This document shows positions 1 to 9,038 of a DNA stretch of 23,958 nucleotides, one piece after another. Source of the stretch: Balneolales bacterium (lineage in GTDB: Bacteria; Bacteroidota; Rhodothermia; Balneolales; Natronogracilivirgulaceae). The stretch lies in contig SLQC01000101.1 of the NCBI GenBank assembly GCA_007131625.1, positions 1 to 23,958 of the forward strand. Direction: 5' to 3'. The notes under the pieces are model-generated. The model ran no database searches and had not been told where the DNA came from. It saw nothing but the letters and a program-made list of their open reading frames with translations. Position 1 is the stretch's first letter. Every line of letters starts with the position of its first letter. Position numbers and translations under genes: made by a program.

Positions 1-2
1 AC

Positions 3-80
3 ACGGATTACTGGCAGACGTTCCTGCGGGATGGTAAAAAAATGTGGTTAATTATTAATCTGTACGTTATTATGCAGTGA
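3..80 (+). CDS. Possible C-terminal end of an upstream gene (partial)
   Basis: The frame from base 3 is open to a TGA at 78-80 and gives a short tail containing DYWQTFLRDGKKMW. Its first codons look like those of the neighbouring genes, but the tail is too short to assign a family. Another frame (2-37) is also open and ends in TAA, so the frame is uncertain. The following 54 bases up to the RodZ-like start are A/T-rich, with no convincing promoter or terminator. Confidence 0.3.
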   Translation, partial: TDYWQTFLRDGKKMWLIINLYVIMQ

Positions 81-134
81 TTTTGCCCTTATCATATTTT
101 ATGAATTTAACCCAACTATTTCAGTTAATCCGAT

Positions 135-1532
135 ATGCCCAAGCTTTCCCATGATCTTGTATTGATTCGAAAAGAAATGCGGCTCAGTAAACAAAATGTG
201 TTTGAGAAATGTCGCATTCCCATGGAGACAATCGATGCCATTGAGGATGGTTCCATTTTTACCGGTAAGACCCGCAACAAAACATATCAGCGAAGTTTTT
301 TACGATCCTATGCCAAAGCAATACGGATCAGCGAAAACGATATATTTCAGGCGCTGAACGAGCAGGAATCGGCCCAATATGACGGATCACTGGCCGAAAA
401 GTATCTTGCCCGGAATGGAAAACCGGAAGAGGATGCTGCTTCATCCGATCCGGAGAAAGCCTCGGCATCTGATCCTGGAGAGGAATCCCAAATTGATCCG
501 GAAAAGGATTCTAAAAATAGTATTCCAAAAAGCCCGGGCAAGAAAACGGCCGGTGATATTAAATCCGGTGGCTCGATCTCGAATACTGCACAGGGTACCA
601 GCCCATTTGCACCTAATCCCGTTTCGGGCAATTTGAAAAGCGGCCAACCGGTAAGTAAGGAAAAAACTCTGGAGGAAGTAGAGTGGGAGGATAAAAGCTT
701 AAAAAAACCACTTTCCACCTCGACCTCCGGGTTCGCCTCATCAGAATCTTACAAATCCGATATACCTTCGCAGAAACTGCCACCCCCGCCCGACCTTGCC
801 ACGGTCGATTGGGCAACGAAAGTGAAAGATGCTATCTATCGACCCCAGCGAAACCGGCTGTTATGGGTTATCGTAGCAATCATATTGGCGCTTGCACTTG
901 CTACAGCATCCATTATCTGGTACTGGCAGCGTGAAGATATACAGGTGAGTGTCGTGCCTTTGACTGAACAAGCCGACCCATCGGAGACCGGAGATCCGAC
1001 TGCATCGACCGACGATGAACCGGCATCCGGTGAGATATTACCTCCTCCCGAACTGGCTGTATCCGATCCAGAGCAGGAGTCAGCTGAGACTTCAGCCGAT
1101 GATCCGGCAATTGCCCTTTCGCTGGATGAGATCGCCGCCCGGGTTCTGGAAGGCACCGTTAACGACGATACACTTTTTGTGATCGCCTATGCCCTTCACG
1201 GGAACCTCGAACCGATTCGAATCTACTCCGACGTCTTTACCAACGACGACGCCACAACAACACTTCGCCCATACTGGGTCGAACACCAACAGGCAATGCG
1301 ATTTGAATTTGTCGATGAAATCGTATTTCAGGGAACTCTTTCCCGGTTGGTTTTGATTTTCAACGGCCATGTCATCGACGACTTCAATGATCTCTATCAA
1401 GACGGGTCACGTATCAGCCTGAATCGCGAATATATCATGGGAAACGAAGAATTGCATATACCGAATGAAACACCATTTGCAATGGTTCCCACACCCCGTG
1501 CCATTGAAGATCGTCCTCGCTTCAGTCCGTAA
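135..1532 (+). CDS. RodZ-like helix-turn-helix membrane protein
   Basis: This 465-aa protein has the RodZ-type layout. A cytoplasmic helix-turn-helix of the Xre/HTH_25 kind occupies about residues 1-75 (LVLIRKEMRLSKQNVFEK, then YQRSFLRSYAKAIRI). A low-complexity Ser/Pro/Asp/Glu/Lys linker covers about 80-240, one transmembrane helix about 242-263 (LLWVIVAIILALALATAS), an acidic linker about 280-325, and a folded C-terminal domain about 326-465 outside the membrane. In the known family, RodZ ties MreB to the elongation machinery. That role is inferred here, because the C-terminal domain is only loosely like DUF4115. The cytoplasmic linker is long and contains DPEK/SDPGEES-like repeated motifs. 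The gene lies 69 bases upstream of ligA on the same strand and may be co-transcribed. A structural membrane-anchored HTH regulator is the alternative. Confidence 0.7.
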   Translation: MPKLSHDLVLIRKEMRLSKQNVFEKCRIPMETIDAIEDGSIFTGKTRNKTYQRSFLRSYAKAIRISENDIFQALNEQESAQYDGSLAEKYLARNGKPEEDAASSDPEKASASDPGEESQIDPEKDSKNSIPKSPGKKTAGDIKSGGSISNTAQGTSPFAPNPVSGNLKSGQPVSKEKTLEEVEWEDKSLKKPLSTSTSGFASSESYKSDIPSQKLPPPPDLATVDWATKVKDAIYRPQRNRLLWVIVAIILALALATASIIWYWQREDIQVSVVPLTEQADPSETGDPTASTDDEPASGEILPPPELAVSDPEQESAETSADDPAIALSLDEIAARVLEGTVNDDTLFVIAYALHGNLEPIRIYSDVFTNDDATTTLRPYWVEHQQAMRFEFVDEIVFQGTLSRLVLIFNGHVIDDFNDLYQDGSRISLNREYIMGNEELHIPNETPFAMVPTPRAIEDRPRFSP

Positions 1533-1601
1533 CCGGCCTGCCTTTAAAAACCATCCATCATCGATTCCACTGCAAACCGTCTCGTATAACCGCCGATTTG
1601 A

Positions 1602-3602
1602 ATGATGAATCCGTCACAGGCCGAACAGAGAGTTTCCGAACTCCGGGACCGGCTGAACAAAGCCAACGATGCCTATTATCAGGACGCCGCCCCGTTGATG
1701 TCTGACCGTGAGTTCGACCGGCTCCTTGAAGAATTGCGACATCTGGAGGATTCTTATGGATTGCAGAATCCCGACTCTCCTACTCTCAGGGTCGGAGGAA
1801 AACCTACCAAAATATTCCCGACAGTGCAACATCCCGTACCGATGTTGAGCCTCTCCAATACTTATAGCCGTGAAGAACTGGACGAATTTGACCAGCGCGT
1901 TAAAAATTTACTGGGCCACGACAACTACAGCTACCTGGCAGAGTTGAAATATGATGGGATGGCGATTCGGCTTATATATGAAGACGGACAACTCACACTC
2001 GGCGCCACTCGGGGTGACGGATCCCAGGGAGATGACATTACAACCAATATCCGTACCATACGGGACATACCACTTACCCTGAAAGGAAATCTTCCGGAAT
2101 CCCTGGAGGTGCGCGGCGAAGCATATATGGAGTTGACCGCATTCGCCAAAATGAACAGCAGCCGTGAGGAACAGGGAGATGCGACTTTCGCCAATCCGCG
2201 AAACGCCACAGCCGGAACACTCAAAATGCAGAATCCGGGTATCGTCGCTCGCCGTCCGATCCGCATGTTTGCCTACGATTTACTCATCGATGACAACAAT
2301 AACCGAAAGCGCACCCAAAAAGAAAAACTTGATCTGTTGGATGAGTTGGGCTTTCCCGTCTGCGAACACCGGGCCTGGTGTGCAGGTATCGCAGAGGTTC
2401 ATGATATGATAAAATCCTGGGAGGAAATCCGGAAAACCCTGCCGTATGAGACCGACGGTGTTGTCGTGAAAGTGAACGAGGAGCGGTTCCGGGAGATCCT
2501 GGGTCAGACGGCAAAAGCCCCGCGTTGGGCTATTGCCTATAAATTTGAAGCGGAACAGGGAGTCAGCCGGATTCAAGACATTACCCTGCAGGTAGGACGG
2601 CTAGGTACCATTACACCTGTTGCGGAACTTGAACCGGTCCTGCTGGGAGGTACTACGGTCAAACGGGCCACCTTGCACAATGAAGAGGAAATTCAGCGCA
2701 GAGATATCCGCATCGGTGACCAGGTTACCGTGGAGAAAGCTGGTGAAATCATCCCTCAAGTTGTGAATGTCATCTTGCAGGACGACAGAAAACGCGGTGC
2801 CCCGTTTCGGATGCCGGAATATTGTCCATCATGCAGCGCAACACTTGTGAAACTTCCCGGTGAAGTGGCCTGGCGTTGCACCAACAATCAGTGTCCGCCG
2901 CAAGTTCGCAGCCGACTGGAACATTTTGCATCACGGGATGCAATGGATATAGACGGACTCGGTACAGCGGTCATCGACCAGCTTGTCTCCACCGGATTGG
3001 CCACAACGTTTTCCGACCTCTACCGGCTTTCCGTCAACGATCTGGTACCGCTGGAGCGAATGGCAGAAAAAAGTGCCGAAAACCTGATTCAGGCTATCGA
3101 TCGCAGTAAGAAAAAGCCATTTGAAAAAGTACTGTATGCATTGGGGATCCGTTTTGTCGGTGTCACAGTTGCCCGTGACCTCGCCGAGGCATTTCATACA
3201 CTGGAAGCGTTGATGGAATCTTCGGAAGAGGAACTGTGTGATGTCGATTCAATTGGCCCGCGCATTGCAAGGTCGGTCCGCTCCTTCTTTGATCATCCCG
3301 CAAACCGGGAAATGGTAAAAGAATTGGCCGCAAAGGGACTCCAGTTCACGACGCTCACAAAAAAACGGCCGTCAGATGCTCTTTCCGGAAAAACCTTTGT
3401 TCTTACCGGCACACTACCCACCATGTCCCGAAACGAAGCCAAAGAACTTATTGAAAAGCACGGAGGCAAGGTGGCAACATCTGTTAGCAAAAAAACGGTA
3501 TTTGTACTGGCCGGTGACGAAGCCGGTGGTAAACTGGACAAAGCGCAAAAACTGGGGGTGGAAACTATTGATGAAAAAACTTTTTTAGAGATGATAAAGT
3601 GA
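1602..3602 (+). CDS. ligA: NAD-dependent DNA ligase LigA
   Basis: LigA seals nicks in duplex DNA using NAD+, joining Okazaki fragments and finishing repair. At 666 aa the protein has full family length. The domains appear in the expected order: an N-terminal Ia domain with YYQ...MSDREFDRL (about 25-45), the adenylation domain with catalytic Lys116 in AELKYDG, an OB fold, a zinc finger with Cys408, Cys411, Cys426 and Cys431, helix-hairpin-helix repeats (about 440-580), and a C-terminal BRCT domain (about 590-666, SGKTFVLTGTL). All key residues are present. A second ATG directly follows at 1605, so the start is uncertain by one codon. No Shine-Dalgarno is visible. The gene follows the RodZ-like gene and is followed by 238 non-coding bases. 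Confidence 0.98.
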   Translation: MMNPSQAEQRVSELRDRLNKANDAYYQDAAPLMSDREFDRLLEELRHLEDSYGLQNPDSPTLRVGGKPTKIFPTVQHPVPMLSLSNTYSREELDEFDQRVKNLLGHDNYSYLAELKYDGMAIRLIYEDGQLTLGATRGDGSQGDDITTNIRTIRDIPLTLKGNLPESLEVRGEAYMELTAFAKMNSSREEQGDATFANPRNATAGTLKMQNPGIVARRPIRMFAYDLLIDDNNNRKRTQKEKLDLLDELGFPVCEHRAWCAGIAEVHDMIKSWEEIRKTLPYETDGVVVKVNEERFREILGQTAKAPRWAIAYKFEAEQGVSRIQDITLQVGRLGTITPVAELEPVLLGGTTVKRATLHNEEEIQRRDIRIGDQVTVEKAGEIIPQVVNVILQDDRKRGAPFRMPEYCPSCSATLVKLPGEVAWRCTNNQCPPQVRSRLEHFASRDAMDIDGLGTAVIDQLVSTGLATTFSDLYRLSVNDLVPLERMAEKSAENLIQAIDRSKKKPFEKVLYALGIRFVGVTVARDLAEAFHTLEALMESSEEELCDVDSIGPRIARSVRSFFDHPANREMVKELAAKGLQFTTLTKKRPSDALSGKTFVLTGTLPTMSRNEAKELIEKHGGKVATSVSKKTVFVLAGDEAGGKLDKAQKLGVETIDEKTFLEMIK

Positions 3603-3715
3603 TCGGAATTGTTATTTTACCATACAGATATTTGCTGTCCTGACAAGATTCATATTCAAGCGCTACCATAATGAACCTGCCGGGTATCCTGAAAAAAATT
3701 CGAACAATTGATACT

Positions 3716-3730
3716 CATGGTTAAACCATG
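3716..3730. repeat. Perfect 7-bp inverted repeat downstream of ligA
   Basis: CATGGTT and AACCATG flank a single central A, in the 238-base gap between ligA and the STAS gene. No T-tract follows, so it is not a typical terminator. The symmetry could suit a dimeric regulator, but nothing else supports this. I see no other clear signal in the gap. Confidence 0.35.
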
Positions 3731-3840
3731 TGACCGATTGCATCCAAAAAACAAGAAACTCCCATGCTGAGATTTCAAACAAACAAGCATATGATTATTT
3801 GATCCTGGGTGCTCCTTATAAATCATAAACATTTAAACAC

Positions 3841-4194
3841 ATGAAATTTGAAATCCAGACCGAAGACGAATATTCTATCATGACCCTGAAATCGGAGCGA
3901 CTCGACAGCAAGGTGGCTCCTGAACTCAAAAGCCAGTTTATCGTGCTGGCAAACACAAGCGATTCTGGCCATCTTATCCTGGATTTACACCAGATAGTCA
4001 TAGCCGATTCCAGCGGCCTCGGGGCGTTATTACTTGCCCAAAGGTTGTATCGTGATTTGGATCGCAATCTTGTACTATGCAATGTTCCGGAACGGGTGCT
4101 TAAACTTCTCACTATCTCCCAGCTAGACAGCGCTTTCACCATTGCATCCGACATTAACGAGGGGATTTCCCTGGCTTCGAATACTGATCGGTAG
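3841..4194 (+). CDS. STAS-domain protein, anti-sigma factor antagonist type
   Basis: The protein is 117 aa, a single STAS domain and the usual length for SpoIIAA/RsbV-like proteins. The signature is IADSSGLGALL, and Ser57 aligns with the serine that partner kinases phosphorylate in SpoIIAA. In the known family, the unphosphorylated form binds an anti-sigma factor kinase and frees the sigma factor. No RsbW-like kinase, PP2C phosphatase or sigma factor is encoded nearby, so its partners must lie elsewhere. The C-terminus (VLKLLTISQLDSAFTIASDINEGI) also matches the family. The next gene is a symporter, separated by a structured 92-base leader, and no functional link between the two is evident. 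Confidence 0.85.
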   Translation: MKFEIQTEDEYSIMTLKSERLDSKVAPELKSQFIVLANTSDSGHLILDLHQIVIADSSGLGALLLAQRLYRDLDRNLVLCNVPERVLKLLTISQLDSAFTIASDINEGISLASNTDR

Positions 4195-4202
4195 CATTTT
4201 TC

Positions 4203-4240
4203 GATTGCCTTGACACTACCCGTGTCGCAAGAGAGCAATC
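4203..4240 (+). other. Stem-loop between the STAS gene and the symporter
   Basis: A bulged hairpin can be paired by eye. GATTGC (4203-4208), CTT (4209-4211) and GACAC (4212-4216) pair with GTGTC (4222-4226), AAG (4229-4231) and GCAATC (4235-4240). The loop is TACCC, with 2-nt and 3-nt bulges on the 3' side, giving 14 base pairs. It starts 9 bases after the STAS stop. No strong T-tract follows, so it could be a factor-dependent terminator, a 3'-end stabiliser, or part of the symporter leader. Confidence 0.5.
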
Positions 4241-4265
4241 AACATAATATACAGCTTTATCTTTT

Positions 4266-4297
4266 CATGGGACTCACCATCTTTACATGGGACTCAC
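4266..4297 (+). repeat. Direct repeat duplicating the symporter start region
   Basis: The 12-mer CATGGGACTCAC occurs at 4266-4277 and again at 4286-4297, 20 bases apart. The second copy carries the symporter start ATG (4287). The first contains a start-like ATG (4267) that opens an 11-codon frame reading MGLTIFTWDSH and stopping at 4300-4302. This short frame overlaps the true start out of frame. It may be a remnant of a tandem duplication or a small upstream reading frame. Confidence 0.6.
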
Positions 4298-5723
4298 ATT
4301 AATCGACCTTCTGGTCATCGTTCTTTATCTTTTTCTCTGTGTGACAATTGGTATAAAAGCAGGAGGACGCCCATCCAACTCTACAGCCTATTTCAAAACC
4401 GACGGCAAGGTACCCTGGTGGGCAGTTTCACTGTCTATCGTCGCCACGGAAACAAGCATGCTGACGGTCATCTCAATTCCGGCTGTCGCCTACCTTGGGA
4501 GTTTCGTATTCCTTCAGATCGTACTGGGGTATATCCTGGGACGAATTGTCATCGCCTGGCTTATTTTACCTTCCTATTTTAAAGGTGAGCAGAAAACTGC
4601 ATACACCTTTTTCAAAGAGCGGTTCGGCAGCAATTTCCAACGGTTGATCTCCATCGTTTTTTTGACCACTCGGTTGCTGGCCGACGGGGTCAGACTGTTT
4701 GCCGCCGCTATTCCCATCAAAGTGATAACCGGACTCGACTATCCGATTTCCATCTCCATTATCGCCGCGCTTACGCTGGCTTATACATATTACGGCGGAC
4801 TCAAATCTGTTATCTGGATCGATGTTCTGCAGCTTGTGGTCTACACATTCGGAGGAGCTTTTGTAATCTGGTTTGCCGGTAAACATATCGCCGATCCTCT
4901 GCTTCCGATGCTGGCCAATGCCGATAAACTTCAACTTATTTCCTGGCCTGACAGCTTCTCCGCCGTTTTTACCACTCCCTATAATGTAATCGGTGCCGTT
5001 CTCGGGGGAATGTTCCTTTCAATGGCATCGCATGGAGCCGATCACTTGATGGTCCAGCGGCTGCTGGCATGTGATAAACTCAAAAAGGCACAAACCGCCG
5101 TCATCTGCAGCGGAATCCTCGTACTGATCCAGTTTGTGCTGTTTCTGTTTGTAGGTATGTCTGTTTACGGCTACTACAACGGGCTTCCAATTTCCGAACT
5201 GGACCTCAGCCATGCCGACGAGATTCTTCTGAAATTTATCAATGATGAGATCCCTGTCGGTATCTCCGGACTATTGATCGCCGGTCTCTTCGCCGCAGCC
5301 ATGAGTACACTAAGCAGTTCGCTCTCTGCTCTTTCATCCTCTACCCTGTTCGATATCTTTCCGAAACTCTCGGTGCTTCCCGGCGCCATGAAGTTCTCAC
5401 GTGGTTTCACTTTTTTGTGGACAGTCATATTCATCCTCTTCGCCATTTCGTTTACTAGTACAGACAATCCTGTCATTGAACTTGGGTTGGCTATCGCCGG
5501 TTTTACATACGGCGGGTTGCTCGGAGCTTTTTTTGTAGGTCGGTATACTAATGTCGACAGGGTCAGTGCAACTATTGCACTTATCATCTGTGTGACATCC
5601 ATGGCACTGATCATAATTTTGGGAAATCTTGCATATCCGTGGTATACTCTAATCGGTGTTAGTATCTTTTACACAGTAGCGGTGACTGTGCACTTTATCA
5701 GGCTGCTGGCCGGCAAGACGTAA
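4287..5723 (+). CDS. Sodium:solute symporter, SSS family
   Basis: This 478-aa, very hydrophobic protein has about 13 predicted membrane helices, the usual number for SSS transporters (SGLT/PutP fold). These use the sodium gradient to import a small solute. Matching features are the N-terminal LIDLLVIVLYLFLCVTIGIKAG, the WWAVSLSIVATETSMLTVISIPA region of helix 2, YYGGLKSVIWIDVLQ, and the Ser-rich stretch AAMSTLSSSLSALSSS in the helix that holds the second Na+ site in this fold. The substrate cannot be told from sequence; sugars, amino acids, sialic acid and others are all possible. The first copy of a duplicated start lies just upstream, but only the ATG at 4287 opens the long frame. The next gene begins 31 bases downstream on the same strand. 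Confidence 0.92.
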   Translation: MGLTLIDLLVIVLYLFLCVTIGIKAGGRPSNSTAYFKTDGKVPWWAVSLSIVATETSMLTVISIPAVAYLGSFVFLQIVLGYILGRIVIAWLILPSYFKGEQKTAYTFFKERFGSNFQRLISIVFLTTRLLADGVRLFAAAIPIKVITGLDYPISISIIAALTLAYTYYGGLKSVIWIDVLQLVVYTFGGAFVIWFAGKHIADPLLPMLANADKLQLISWPDSFSAVFTTPYNVIGAVLGGMFLSMASHGADHLMVQRLLACDKLKKAQTAVICSGILVLIQFVLFLFVGMSVYGYYNGLPISELDLSHADEILLKFINDEIPVGISGLLIAGLFAAAMSTLSSSLSALSSSTLFDIFPKLSVLPGAMKFSRGFTFLWTVIFILFAISFTSTDNPVIELGLAIAGFTYGGLLGAFFVGRYTNVDRVSATIALIICVTSMALIIILGNLAYPWYTLIGVSIFYTVAVTVHFIRLLAGKT

Positions 5724-5754
5724 GCGGTCAACTTCAGCATAATTTTCATTTAAT

Positions 5755-8136
5755 ATGGGTTTTTTAGAAAAACTGGGACTTCAAAGAAAGAAAAAGGTGT
5801 ATGTGCCTTTTACTACTGAGAAGCTGAATAAAGATAAAGTTCCCGGCTTCTTCAACCGTTACAATCTGGTTAAATTCTCCATTTGCGCTATTTTTCTCGC
5901 GCTGGTGATTGCACTTTATCCTAAATCGCCGATACCTGAAGCAGCATACAGCATCGGTGAACCCTGGCGGGATGACGATATTACCGCACCGTTCACCTAC
6001 AGCCTGCTGAAAGACGATTCTGAAATTCAGGCTGAAATCCGTGATATACAGGAAAACACTGCTCCAATATTTATCATTGATCCCAGTATCCCCTCTAGGG
6101 TGAATGCGAACCTCGATTCCACTTTCAATATTTTGGGCAGTATTCTTGACGCCTGGATCGACTGGCAGGAATCCCTCCATATCGATCATGAACTGGCCGA
6201 ATACGACAGCCTCCGCTATTTTCAACTCCGCTATCAGTCAGACCTCGGGCTCGACGATTCGTCCTGGAACATCCTTATTGAACAGTACGAAATAATCCGT
6301 CTCAGCCCCAACACCGAGAATCACAACCAGCCGTTTATCGGGTGGCAGATTCATAGTGAACTTAACGCAATGCTGACTGACTTATATGCCGACGGAATCA
6401 TCGACATACCGAAAGCTGAATTGCCAACCACTGAGATAACCATCCGCAATCTGCAAGACCGGACCGAGCGGGATGTACATCTGGAAAATGTGCGCTCGAT
6501 GAATGAAACCCGGGATTATGTGCGGTCACAACTGTCGCAAAGATTTGAAGACGAGTATGTTCATGCATCAATCCAACTGCTCAATCAGGTTCTGGAACCA
6601 AATCTTCGTTTTAGCGAAGAACATACCGAGAATCTCATTAAGGATCGTATCGAGTCGATCTCACCAACGAAAGGGGCGGTATCTGCCGGACAGGTTATTA
6701 TTCGCCGTGGCGATGTCATCACACCCGAGCGATTCAATATGCTCCAGAGTCTTGCCAGAGCGAGGGCTGAAAGAGCCAGTGACATCGAAACTTGGAAACA
6801 GTATATCGGCGATACTATACTGGTATTGGCCGTATTCCTGATTTTTTTCCTCTATATCTATCTCTACCGCCGCAAGATATTTGACAACAACCCAATGTTG
6901 CTGCTTGTCTTCCTGACTATCGCACTGGTCTACAGCATTGGTGCTTTTGTCGCCCGGTTGGATGATTTCTCTCCCTATATTGTGCCGTTTGCCATCGCAC
7001 CAATACTGCTGACCATCATTTTCGATTCGCGGGTCGGACTTATGACCACCACCCTGCTTGCTTTGCTGGCTGGACTGATGTACGGAAACAATTTTGAATT
7101 TGTTGTCACCACTATCACAGCCTGCAGTGTCGGAGTCTATTCGGTAAGGGATATTAAGAACCGTAACCAGTTTTTTCTCGCCACGCCCGGACTCATTTTC
7201 TTCGTTTATGCCATTGTCCTATTTGGTTTCACACTTACAAAAGTGGGTGGATGGAATTTATATTTCGACAATATCCTTTTTCTGCTGGGTAACGTCGTTG
7301 GTATCTGGTTTACATACCCACTTATCCTCCTTATCGAAAAGGCATTCCGCATCACTACCGATGTCACATTACTGGAACTAAGCGACACCAATCAGCCGAT
7401 CTTGAAAAAGTTGATGCTGGAAGCGCCCGGAAGTTTTCACCACAGCCTACAGGTTGCCAACCTTTCCGAAGCCGGTGCAACGGGAATCGGTGCCAACGCT
7501 CTATTATGCAGGGTAGGCGCACTGTACCACGATATCGGCAAACTCGAAAAACCACAATATTTTGTGGAAAATCAGCAATCCGGAAATGCGCATGACAAAC
7601 TCAAGCCGCGCATGAGCGCGCTGATCATCAAAAACCATGTGGATGCCGGAATCAAAATGGCAAAAGATATTGAACTTCCCGATGTAATTATTGATTTCAT
7701 ACGGACGCATCATGGTACATCCCTGATCCGCTTTTTCTACGAAAAAGCAATGAACGAGTCGGGTAATGAACAGGAGATCCAGCAGGAGGATTTCCGCTAC
7801 GACGGCCCCATCCCGAACAGCAAGGAGACCGGAATCATGCTGCTTGCCGACGGTGTGGAAGCAGCATCGCGTTCGATGTCAGTTCACTCCTACCAAAAAC
7901 TGGAAAATCTGGTCAATAGAATGGTTGATGACCGGCTGGCAGAGGGACAATTGAACGACTGCGCACTGACACTCAAGGATCTAAACATCATTAAGGATGT
8001 GTTTACACGCATACTGCAGGGAATGTACCACGGCAGGATCAAGTATCCGGGTCAGGAATCCGAAGAGTTGGCGGAACGTACACCCGTCGGTACGGATCAG
8101 GCCGGAACCGGAAAAGATGGCGGGACAGATTTATGA
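5755..8136 (+). CDS. PgpH-type 7TM-HD phosphohydrolase (probable c-di-AMP phosphodiesterase)
   Basis: The 793-aa protein has the 7TMR-HD architecture. One N-terminal helix lies at about 38-56, a large extracytoplasmic domain at about 58-350, a bundle of seven helices at about 353-540, and a cytoplasmic HD domain at about 555-750. Metal-binding residues are visible: His562-His563 (SFHHS), His592-Asp593 (YHDIGK), His652-His653 (RTHHGT) and Asp699 (LADGVEAASRS). Listeria PgpH, a member of this family, hydrolyses cyclic di-AMP. That activity is inferred here, and the extracytoplasmic domain is presumed to sense an unknown signal. The C-terminal tail is hydrophilic. The stop codon overlaps the start of the recombinase gene by four bases (ATGA), so the two are probably translationally coupled. 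Confidence 0.9.
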   Translation: MGFLEKLGLQRKKKVYVPFTTEKLNKDKVPGFFNRYNLVKFSICAIFLALVIALYPKSPIPEAAYSIGEPWRDDDITAPFTYSLLKDDSEIQAEIRDIQENTAPIFIIDPSIPSRVNANLDSTFNILGSILDAWIDWQESLHIDHELAEYDSLRYFQLRYQSDLGLDDSSWNILIEQYEIIRLSPNTENHNQPFIGWQIHSELNAMLTDLYADGIIDIPKAELPTTEITIRNLQDRTERDVHLENVRSMNETRDYVRSQLSQRFEDEYVHASIQLLNQVLEPNLRFSEEHTENLIKDRIESISPTKGAVSAGQVIIRRGDVITPERFNMLQSLARARAERASDIETWKQYIGDTILVLAVFLIFFLYIYLYRRKIFDNNPMLLLVFLTIALVYSIGAFVARLDDFSPYIVPFAIAPILLTIIFDSRVGLMTTTLLALLAGLMYGNNFEFVVTTITACSVGVYSVRDIKNRNQFFLATPGLIFFVYAIVLFGFTLTKVGGWNLYFDNILFLLGNVVGIWFTYPLILLIEKAFRITTDVTLLELSDTNQPILKKLMLEAPGSFHHSLQVANLSEAGATGIGANALLCRVGALYHDIGKLEKPQYFVENQQSGNAHDKLKPRMSALIIKNHVDAGIKMAKDIELPDVIIDFIRTHHGTSLIRFFYEKAMNESGNEQEIQQEDFRYDGPIPNSKETGIMLLADGVEAASRSMSVHSYQKLENLVNRMVDDRLAEGQLNDCALTLKDLNIIKDVFTRILQGMYHGRIKYPGQESEELAERTPVGTDQAGTGKDGGTDL

Positions 8137-9038
8137 GTTTTTTTGAAAGGGAGAGGGAGCAATATCTCTATTTTCTGAAACTGGAAAAGGGGTTGTCCGA
8201 CCACTCGCTGCAGTCGTATGACAACGACCTGCGCCGCTACCTCGCCTACATCGGCCGAGATCTTGGTCTTCGAGATCTGTCGGGTATCACGCTCGACCAC
8301 ATCGAGAAGTTCCTTTCGCTTTTGCTCTCTATGAATCTGGCGGTGAGTACGATTTCACGTAATATCTCATCTCTGCGAGGATTTCATCAGTTTGCCGTCA
8401 TGGAGCGATGGGCGCCTGCCAATCCGGCCGAACTGATCGACCTTCCGCGAAAGGGGCGACATCTGCCGGAGGTACTGGATCAGGTGGAGGTAGCAGCCCT
8501 GTTGGAAACTCCCGACCGGAGCAACCTGCTTGGCCGCCGGGATGCCGCTGTATTGGAGTTGATGTACGCAACCGGTTTACGTGCCGGAGAAACCGTCGCC
8601 CTTCAAACCGACCAATTGATGCCAGACCTGCAACTTCTGAAAATTATCGGCAAGGGAAACAAGGAACGGATGGTTCCCGTCGGGCGGAAAGCCCTGGAGG
8701 CGATCTCCGACTATCTTGGAAATAGCCGACCACTTATGGCGAAAATACCCACCATATCACAAAACCGTCTTTTTCTGAGCTACCGGGGCAAGCCGCTATC
8801 GCGCATGAGTCTATGGCACATCGTGACCGGAGCGGCCAGGGATGCCGGCATCCAGAAGGCCATTCATCCCCACACCCTTCGTCACTCATTTGCCACCCAT
8901 CTGCTTGAGGGCGGGGCCGATCTTCGGGCGGTACAGGAGATGCTTGGCCACGTCTCCATCATGACCACCGAAATTTATACTCATATCGACCGTACTTTCC
9001 TTGAAGAGGTTCACCGTTCTTACCATCCCAGAGCGTGA
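8133..9038 (+). CDS. Tyrosine recombinase XerC/XerD
   Basis: At 301 aa this is the usual length for Xer recombinases, which resolve chromosome dimers at dif during division. The N-terminal SAM-like core-binding domain covers about 1-90 (YLYFLKLEKGLSDHSLQSYDNDLRRYL). The catalytic domain follows with all active-site residues: Arg150 (ATGLRAGE), Lys174 (GKGNKER), His247 and Arg250 (HTLRHSF), His273 (LGHVSIM) and nucleophile Tyr282 (IYTHI). It resembles XerD slightly more than XerC, but I cannot separate them without an alignment. The start ATG overlaps the upstream HD hydrolase stop. No integrase-associated genes or att-like repeats lie nearby, so a housekeeping role is likelier than a mobile-element one. 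Confidence 0.93.
   Translation: MSFFEREREQYLYFLKLEKGLSDHSLQSYDNDLRRYLAYIGRDLGLRDLSGITLDHIEKFLSLLLSMNLAVSTISRNISSLRGFHQFAVMERWAPANPAELIDLPRKGRHLPEVLDQVEVAALLETPDRSNLLGRRDAAVLELMYATGLRAGETVALQTDQLMPDLQLLKIIGKGNKERMVPVGRKALEAISDYLGNSRPLMAKIPTISQNRLFLSYRGKPLSRMSLWHIVTGAARDAGIQKAIHPHTLRHSFATHLLEGGADLRAVQEMLGHVSIMTTEIYTHIDRTFLEEVHRSYHPRA

Noticed and set aside
1931..2266. Antisense frame of 111 codons inside ligA
   Set aside because: It is a shadow of ligA, whose motifs are complete on the plus strand.
8133..9038. Xer gene as a mobile-element integrase
   Set aside because: There are no att-like repeats, tRNA target or cargo genes, and its size and motifs fit a chromosomal Xer.
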